A stretch of 64,000 nucleotides of DNA, taken from Verrucomicrobiota bacterium. Lineage in GTDB: Bacteria; Verrucomicrobiota; Verrucomicrobiia; Opitutales; UBA953. Location of the stretch: contig JAURLX010000021.1 of assembly GCA_030830965.1 (NCBI GenBank), forward strand, positions 101,869-165,868, written 5' to 3'. The notes beneath the pieces were generated by a model. That model did no database searches. It was not told the origin of the DNA and saw only the letters and a program-made list of their open reading frames with translations. The position numbers and the translations under genes were made by a program. Below are positions 59,104-64,000 of the stretch, piece by piece (positions within the stretch are counted from its first letter, which is position 1; every line of letters starts with the position of its first letter).

Positions 59104-60747
59104 ATGCGCACCCCCGCCCTGCTCTGCCTGGTCCTCGCCGCCCTCTCCCCGGCCGCGGAGCCGCGCCCCAACATCCTCTTCTTCTTCGCCGACGACTGGG
59201 GCCGCTTCAGCCGCCTCTACGCCGAGCACGACCGGCGCGGGGGCCCGAACGAGATCCTCCGCACCCCCAACCTCGACCGACTGGCGAAGGAGGGCGTCCT
59301 CTTCCGCAATGCGCACGTCAACGCGCCCTCCTGCACGCCCTGCCGCAGCTCGCTGCTCTCCGGCCAGCATTTCTGGCGCACCGGCCGCGGCGCGATCCTG
59401 CAGGGCGCGGTCTGGGACGAGTCCATCCCGACCTATCCGCTGCTGCTGCGCGACGCGGGCTACCATCTCGGAAAGTCCTACAAGGTCTGGAGCCCCGGGT
59501 CGCCGGCCGACGCCCCTTACGGCGGACAGGCGCACGCCTACGAGAAGGCGGGTCGATCCTTCAACACCTTCTCCCAGAACGCGACCGCTCTCATGACGAA
59601 GGGATCCACCGCCGAGGCCGCTCGCGGGAAGATCCTCGAGGAGGTCCGGGGCAATTTCCGGGCCATGCTCGAAGCCAAGCCGGCGGACAAGCCCTTCGCC
59701 TACTGGTTCGGCCCCACGAACACCCACCGCAGCTGGACCCGGGGGAGCGGGAAGCAGCTCTGGAACATCGATCCGGACGCCCTCAAGGGGCGCATGCCGC
59801 CCTTCCTGCCCGACGTGCCCGTCGTGCGAGAGGACCTGGCCGACTACTTCGGCGAGGTGCAGGCGCTGGACGCCGCGATGGGCGTGCTCCTCGAGGAACT
59901 GGAGAAGGCCGGCGAGCGCGGGCGCACGCTGATCGCCGTCAGCGGCGACCACGGCGCGCCGGGGTTCCCGCACGGCAAGTGCAACCTCTACGCCTTCGGC
60001 ACCGGCGTCTCGCTCATCATGTCCGGCGCGGGCGTGAAGGGCGGACGCGTGGTAGACGACATGGTCACCCTGCCCGACCTCGCCCCCACCTTCCTCGAAG
60101 CCGGCGGCGTGAAGCCTCTGGCCGTGATGACCGGCCGCTCCCTCTGGAACGTGCTGAGGTCGGACCGCCAGGGTCTGGTCGACCCCTCCCGCACCTGGAT
60201 CGTCGCCGGCCGCGAGCGTCACGTCGAGATCGCCCGGCCCGACTACTCCCCCTATCCGCAGCGCGTGCTGCGCACGCATGACCACGCGCTGATCGTCAAC
60301 TTCCGTCCCGAACGCTGGCCGCTGGGCGACCACTACCGCCTCGATGGCCCCGACGAGCCGACGTTCGACGAAGTCGCCCGGACCACCTTCGTCACGATCC
60401 CCGACGACGACGCCGGGCCGACCAAGGCCTGGTTCGTCGGCGCGCGCAAGTCGCCCGAGTGGGCGGCGATGTTCGAGAAATTCTACGGACGTCGGCCGAT
60501 GTTCGAACTCTACGACCTCCGTCTGGATCCGCATGAGATGAACAACGTGGCCGAGGACCCGGCCTACGCCGCCGTGCTGAAGGAGATGACCGACCGCCTC
60601 TTCACCATCCTGCGTGAGACAGGAGACCCCCGCATGGTCGAGGACGGCAAGTATTTCGAGACCCCGCCTCTGGCAGGTCCCCTGCCCAATCAGGGGCAGA
60701 AGCGGCTGCCTGGCGGACAGCCCGTCAAAAAGTCCAAGAAGAAGTGA
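59104..60747 (+). CDS. Sulfatase, formylglycine type (CTPCR)
   Basis: A 547-residue secreted sulfatase: signal MRTPALLCLVLAALSPAAEP, FFFADDWGRFSRLY, and signature C77-T-P-C80-R81 with SSLLSG, in which the usual Ser/Ala at the fourth place is Cys. The rest (SGDHGAPGFPHGKCNLY, PTFLEAGG) is typical. It starts 2 bases after the previous stop, so the pair is one operon, and the two motifs differ enough to suggest different linkages. A lysine-rich C-terminal tail (KKSKKK) ends it. Confidence 0.95.
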   Translation: MRTPALLCLVLAALSPAAEPRPNILFFFADDWGRFSRLYAEHDRRGGPNEILRTPNLDRLAKEGVLFRNAHVNAPSCTPCRSSLLSGQHFWRTGRGAILQGAVWDESIPTYPLLLRDAGYHLGKSYKVWSPGSPADAPYGGQAHAYEKAGRSFNTFSQNATALMTKGSTAEAARGKILEEVRGNFRAMLEAKPADKPFAYWFGPTNTHRSWTRGSGKQLWNIDPDALKGRMPPFLPDVPVVREDLADYFGEVQALDAAMGVLLEELEKAGERGRTLIAVSGDHGAPGFPHGKCNLYAFGTGVSLIMSGAGVKGGRVVDDMVTLPDLAPTFLEAGGVKPLAVMTGRSLWNVLRSDRQGLVDPSRTWIVAGRERHVEIARPDYSPYPQRVLRTHDHALIVNFRPERWPLGDHYRLDGPDEPTFDEVARTTFVTIPDDDAGPTKAWFVGARKSPEWAAMFEKFYGRRPMFELYDLRLDPHEMNNVAEDPAYAAVLKEMTDRLFTILRETGDPRMVEDGKYFETPPLAGPLPNQGQKRLPGGQPVKKSKKK

Positions 60748-60884
60748 GCCGGAAGGGGCTGGCTGAACGCCCTGCCCATCAGCCGATTAGGCGTCACCTC
60801 CCTGCCGGGATAAGGGCGCCTGCTGGCATTTGTGAGTCGTTTACGACGCTCGCCCGCGTTCAGGCTTCGGATAATTTCCTGGGC

Positions 60885-61370
60885 ATGGAAATCCTCCGAG
60901 CTTTCTGGCGAAACCACCGGTTGGGCCTCCTCTACGGCGCCCTCTGGGCGCTCGCACCGATCGTCATCATGAACCCGACCCCTCTGTTCAATGACTACGA
61001 GGGACCGGAAAACTTCAGGCTATATCCGATGCAGTGGGGCGTGTGCTTCGCCATGCTGGGCGCAAGCATGCTGACCGGAGCGGCCATCACCGCGCTCTTC
61101 CGCCGGTTTCTCAAAGGACGCAGCGCCAAGACGCTCTTCCTATGGGGTCCGTTGTCGCTGCTGATCGGCGCGACCCTCTACGGCTTCCTCTACGCGCAGC
61201 TTTGCTGGACCCTCCTTGAGCCGACCGAACCCTGGGGTCAGCTCACCCTAGGATGCATGATCATCCATCCCGCCATGTCGTTCCTTTCGGTCCTCGCATT
61301 CGGACTCGTTCCGCTGGCCGGACTCAACACCTGGGACCTGTGGCGACGGGTCAATCAGCCCGCGGACTGA
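60885..61370 (+). CDS. Small integral membrane protein, unknown
   Basis: A 161-residue protein starting at ATG 60885 (MEILRAFWRNHRLGLLYG). Four hydrophobic segments are visible (LLYGALWALAPIVI, WGVCFAMLGASMLTGAAI, LFLWGPLSLLIGATLYGFLYA, MSFLSVLAFGLVPLAG). No family was recognised. It stands alone after the sulfatases with a 137-base leader and a terminator-like hairpin after it, so it is probably an independent unit. Confidence 0.75.
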   Translation: MEILRAFWRNHRLGLLYGALWALAPIVIMNPTPLFNDYEGPENFRLYPMQWGVCFAMLGASMLTGAAITALFRRFLKGRSAKTLFLWGPLSLLIGATLYGFLYAQLCWTLLEPTEPWGQLTLGCMIIHPAMSFLSVLAFGLVPLAGLNTWDLWRRVNQPAD

Positions 61371-61380
61371 CCCCGCCCCT

Positions 61381-61412
61381 GCGTCCGCCTCCGGCGGACG
61401 CCTTCACTTCTT
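61381..61412 (+). terminator. Terminator-like hairpin
   Basis: A 9-bp stem GCGTCCGCC/GGCGGACGC (61381-61401) with a TCC loop and a T/C-rich tail follows the membrane protein gene and overlaps the end of the convergent proC. Confidence 0.5.
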
Positions 61413-62207
61413 CCCCAGCTCCTCACCACGCTTCTTGGCGGCGATGAGCGCGGCGGCGACGGCCTGCCGGAACTTGGCGGAGGCGAGCGCGTCAAGTCCG
61501 GCCTTGGTCGTGCCGCCGGGAGAAGTCACCTGCGCGCGGAGATTGTCCGGCGTGTCGCCCGTGCTTTCGAGCAGCGCGAGCGAGCCTTCGAAGGTACGAC
61601 GGACGAGGAGCTTCGCCTGCTCGGGCGTGAAGCCCAGGGCCACGGCGGCCTGCTCATAGGCCGCGACATACTCGAAGAAGAATCCCGGGCCGCTGCCGGA
61701 AACCGCCGTGACCGCGTCGAACATCGACTCGGGCAGCTCGACGATTTCGCCGAGACCGGAGAGGAGCGACCCGACCAGCCGTGCGTCCTCGGACGAGAGC
61801 GGGACCGAGGAGCAGCGGGCCGTGACACCGCGGCCGATGGCGCCGGGCGTGTTGGGCATCGCGCGGACCACGTTGCGGGCGACGTCGAAGAAGCGCCCGA
61901 TCGTCTCGAGCCGCGTGCCGGCGAGGATGGAGAGCACCAGCTTGCCCTCCGAGAGCGGGCCGTAGCGTTCATCCAGGCCTTCGAACTGCTGGGGCTTGCA
62001 GGCCAGTACGACCGCATCCGCACCCTCGAGCAGGTCCTCGGGGCCCTTGGCCACGCGGACGCCCGTGGCCTTCGCGAGGTCGGCCGCCGTGGAGTCCGGA
62101 CCACCGATGACCGCGATGTCCGACGGGCGGCAGGCCTTGGAACGGAGCAGGCCCTGGACAATCGCGCCGGCCATCCTGCCGGATCCGATGAAGGCGAGTT
62201 TGGGCAT
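61404..62207 (-). CDS. proC: Pyrroline-5-carboxylate reductase
   Basis: A 267-residue enzyme that reduces pyrroline-5-carboxylate to proline with NAD(P)H. The dinucleotide fold starts LAFIGSGRMAGAIVQGLL, with ACKPQQFEGL, VRAMPNTPGAIGRGVTA and the family's C-terminal signature GSGPGFFFEYVAAYEQAAV ... TSPGGTTKAGLDAL. It begins 2 bases after the hemL stop, so the two genes are one transcription unit. Confidence 0.96.
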   Translation of the reverse strand: MPKLAFIGSGRMAGAIVQGLLRSKACRPSDIAVIGGPDSTAADLAKATGVRVAKGPEDLLEGADAVVLACKPQQFEGLDERYGPLSEGKLVLSILAGTRLETIGRFFDVARNVVRAMPNTPGAIGRGVTARCSSVPLSSEDARLVGSLLSGLGEIVELPESMFDAVTAVSGSGPGFFFEYVAAYEQAAVALGFTPEQAKLLVRRTFEGSLALLESTGDTPDNLRAQVTSPGGTTKAGLDALASAKFRQAVAAALIAAKKRGEELGKK

Positions 62208-62209
62208 GG

Positions 62210-63487
62210 TCAGAGGGCGCGCACGGCGGCGTCGAGGACTTCGCAGGCTTTGTCGATATCCGCGCCCTCGTGCGCGGTCGACAGGAAAGCCGTCTCATAG
62301 GGCGAGGGCGCGAGGTAGACGCCCTTGCCGAGGGCGGTACGGAAGACCTTGCGATACAGGTCGCCGTCGGAAGCGACAGCCTGGTCATAGTTACGGACCT
62401 TCTCGGAGTTGAAGTAGAGCGAGAACATCGAGCCGACCTGCGGGACCTGCAGCGCGATGCCCTTGGCCTGCGCGGCGGCGAGAAGCGTGTCGCGGACGCG
62501 ACGGCCGAGGACGTCGAGACGCGCGTAGGGATCCTGGACCTTCAGCTTGCGGACCGCGGCGAGGCCGGCGGCCATGGCCAGCGGGTTGCCCGAGAGCGTG
62601 CCGGCCTGGTAGACCGGGCCGAGCGGCGCGAGCTTGTCCATGATCTCGGCCTTGCCCCCGAAGGCGCCGACCGGGAGCCCGCCGCCGATGATCTTGCCCA
62701 TGCAGACCAGGTCCGGGACCACGTCGTGCAGGCCCTGCGTGCCCGCGAGGGAAAGGCGGAAACCCGTCATCACTTCGTCGAAGATGAGCACCGCGCCATG
62801 CTTCGTACAGAGATCGCGGAGACCGGCGAGGAAGCCCGCATCGGGCAGGATCAGCCCGACGTTGGCCGGGAAGGGTTCGACGATCAGCCCGGCGACCTGG
62901 CCCGCGTTGGCTTCGAAGAGCGCGGAAAGCGCCGGCAAATTGTTATATTCCGCGACCAGCGTGTCGGCGGCGGTGCCGGGCGTGACGCCGGCGGAGTCGG
63001 GATTGCCCTGCGTGAGCGCGCCCGAGCCGGCCTTCACGAGGAGCGAATCGACGTGACCGTGGTAGCAGCCCGAGAACTTGATGATCTTGTTGCGGCCGGT
63101 GTAGCCACGGGCGAGGCGGATGGCGGACATCGTGGCCTCGGTGCCGCTGTTGGTCATGCGGACCTTCTTGACCGCCGGGACGCAGGACAGGATCAGTTCG
63201 GCCATCTCGACCTCGAGGGGGTTCGGGGTGCCGAAGCTCGTGCCGCGGTCGAGGGCCTCGCGGATCGCCGCGCGGATGTCCGGGTCGTTATGGCCGTGGA
63301 TGGCCGGGCCCCAGGTCAGCACGAAATCCACCAGCTCCTGGCCGTCGGCCGTCGTCAGACGGGCGCCGTGGGCCGACTTGGTGAAGAAAGGCGTACCACC
63401 GACCGAGCGGAAAGCGCGGACAGGGGAGTTGACCCCGCCCGGGATCATCGCGAGGGCGCGCTGGAAAAGATTCTCCGAAGTGTCCAC
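62210..63487 (-). CDS. hemL: Glutamate-1-semialdehyde 2,1-aminomutase
   Basis: A 425-residue PLP enzyme of the C5 haem pathway. The PLP lysine is in [20 protein letters not shown], and the opening [23 protein letters not shown] and [18 protein letters not shown] are diagnostic. It converts glutamate-1-semialdehyde to 5-aminolevulinate in the cytoplasm, feeding the haem needed for the multi-haem cytochromes in this window. It is followed 2 bases later by proC. Confidence 0.97.
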   Translation of the reverse strand: MDTSENLFQRALAMIPGGVNSPVRAFRSVGGTPFFTKSAHGARLTTADGQELVDFVLTWGPAIHGHNDPDIRAAIREALDRGTSFGTPNPLEVEMAELILSCVPAVKKVRMTNSGTEATMSAIRLARGYTGRNKIIKFSGCYHGHVDSLLVKAGSGALTQGNPDSAGVTPGTAADTLVAEYNNLPALSALFEANAGQVAGLIVEPFPANVGLILPDAGFLAGLRDLCTKHGAVLIFDEVMTGFRLSLAGTQGLHDVVPDLVCMGKIIGGGLPVGAFGGKAEIMDKLAPLGPVYQAGTLSGNPLAMAAGLAAVRKLKVQDPYARLDVLGRRVRDTLLAAAQAKGIALQVPQVGSMFSLYFNSEKVRNYDQAVASDGDLYRKVFRTALGKGVYLAPSPYETAFLSTAHEGADIDKACEVLDAAVRAL

Positions 63488-63581
63488 GCAGACACAGGTA
63501 GCGCCCCGTCGTGCCGGGGCAAGCGCCGACGGCGCGCCACCACGTCCGGCTCACGGCCTCCGACGACACCGCCGAAAGCAG

Positions 63582-63609
63582 CGGGCCGGAGTCCATGGAC
63601 TCCGGCCCG
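63582..63609. terminator. 28-bp perfect palindrome after dnaK
   Basis: A perfect palindrome with arms CGGGCCGGAGTCCA/TGGACTCCGGCCCG (63582-63609) lies just after the dnaK stop on the minus strand. It can form a long hairpin; the following T-run is weak (GCTGCTTTC), so it may be a terminator or an mRNA 3'-end stabiliser. Confidence 0.6.
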
Positions 63610-63631
63610 GACGGCGGCGTTCACCCCGCGC

Positions 63632-64000
63632 TCACTTCTTCTCGTCGTCGACGACCTCGAAGTCGCCGTCGACCACCTTCCCCTCCTTGGCCTTCTTCTT
63701 GCCTTCGGGGGCGGGACCGGCGTCGGCCTGCGGCTGTTCGCCGGCGGCGGGCGGCACGGACTGGGCGGCGGCCATGAGCGCGGTCTGGAGGGCCGTGGCG
63801 GCCTTCTCGAAGTCCTCGGCGGTGGCGTCGGTCTTCTTGAGGGCTTCCTGGGCTTCCTTGAGCGCGGCTTCCGCGGCGGTCTTGGCTTCGGCGGGCATCT
63901 TCTCGCCGTTGTCGGCGAGGAACTTCTCGGCGGTGAAGACGCCGGCGTCGAGGCGGTTGCGGGCTTCGGCGAGCTCGCGGACCTTCTTGTCCTCTTCGGC
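63632..64000 (-). CDS. dnaK: Chaperone DnaK, C-terminal fragment
   Basis: The last 122 residues of DnaK run off the right edge. Readable is the helical lid (AEARNRLDAGVFTAEKFLAD, AALKEAQEALKKTDATAEDF) and the acidic C-terminal end GDFEVVDDEKK. The linker before the end (QADAGPAPEGKKKAKEGK) is more lysine-rich than usual, but the EVVDD end is typical of DnaK. The rest of the gene lies beyond the window. Confidence 0.92.
   Translation of the reverse strand, partial: AEEDKKVRELAEARNRLDAGVFTAEKFLADNGEKMPAEAKTAAEAALKEAQEALKKTDATAEDFEKAATALQTALMAAAQSVPPAAGEQPQADAGPAPEGKKKAKEGKVVDGDFEVVDDEKK

Overview
This 64-kb window is GC-rich (roughly two thirds G+C by eye). Its gene families point to the Planctomycetes-Verrucomicrobia-Chlamydiae group, most likely a free-living or host-associated Verrucomicrobiota. 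The clues are a DUF1587/1595/1592/1588/1585 cytochrome protein paired with a DUF1552 protein, several formylglycine sulfatases, DUF1080 (3-keto-disaccharide hydrolase-like) proteins, a Tat-exported Gfo/Idh/MocA oxidoreductase, a DUF6797 protein and a multi-haem cytochrome. Many starts lack a clear Shine-Dalgarno sequence. No rRNA operon, CRISPR array, intact transposase or recombinase was seen.

Layout. 1-6251: the DUF1592-DUF1552 pair, a convergent sulfatase and a HupE-like membrane protein. 6338-9355: a small secreted protein, then metal and metalloid genes (ZIP transporter, arsC, DUF6428, RcnA-like efflux). 9408-11375: a putative toroid glycosidase. 11397-20940: a compact eight-gene minus-strand operon (two VWA proteins, MoxR, DUF58, and four poorly known envelope proteins including one of 1180 aa and one made of KGV/EGV repeats), related to Bat/MoxR systems. 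21077-23970: a broken alpha/beta hydrolase and a coupled set (SnoaL-like, nitrilase, GNAT, LamG-like). 24047-29391: alcohol dehydrogenase, GH28 and esterases. 29394-32335: an orphan umuD-like gene behind a palindromic operator, and a multicopper oxidase fused to an outer-membrane barrel with a small metal-binding partner. 32342-36967: esterase, pterin dehydratase, a GH10 xylanase fused to a second helical domain, and an LprI-like protein.

37124-43372 is the most telling structure. A CzcA-type heavy-metal efflux operon lies between an intact tRNA-Ser(GCU) and a 31-bp exact direct repeat of that tRNA's 3' end, which is the configuration of an element integrated at a tRNA gene. No integrase remains.

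43454-46940 holds a TonB-dependent receptor, a double-ACT protein, a gamma-glutamylcyclotransferase-like protein and tag. 46977-60747 is an extracellular glycan and glycoprotein region: an StcE-like M66 metalloprotease, DUF6797 protein, pentahaem cytochrome, Tat-exported MocA oxidoreductase, DUF1080 lipoprotein and two tandem sulfatases, several separated by good terminators. It suggests degradation of sulfated glycans or mucin-like glycoproteins, with oxidative sugar chemistry outside the cytoplasm. The right end carries housekeeping genes: proC, hemL and the 3' end of dnaK.

All functions are inferred by recognising families and motifs in the sequence. No database search was run.
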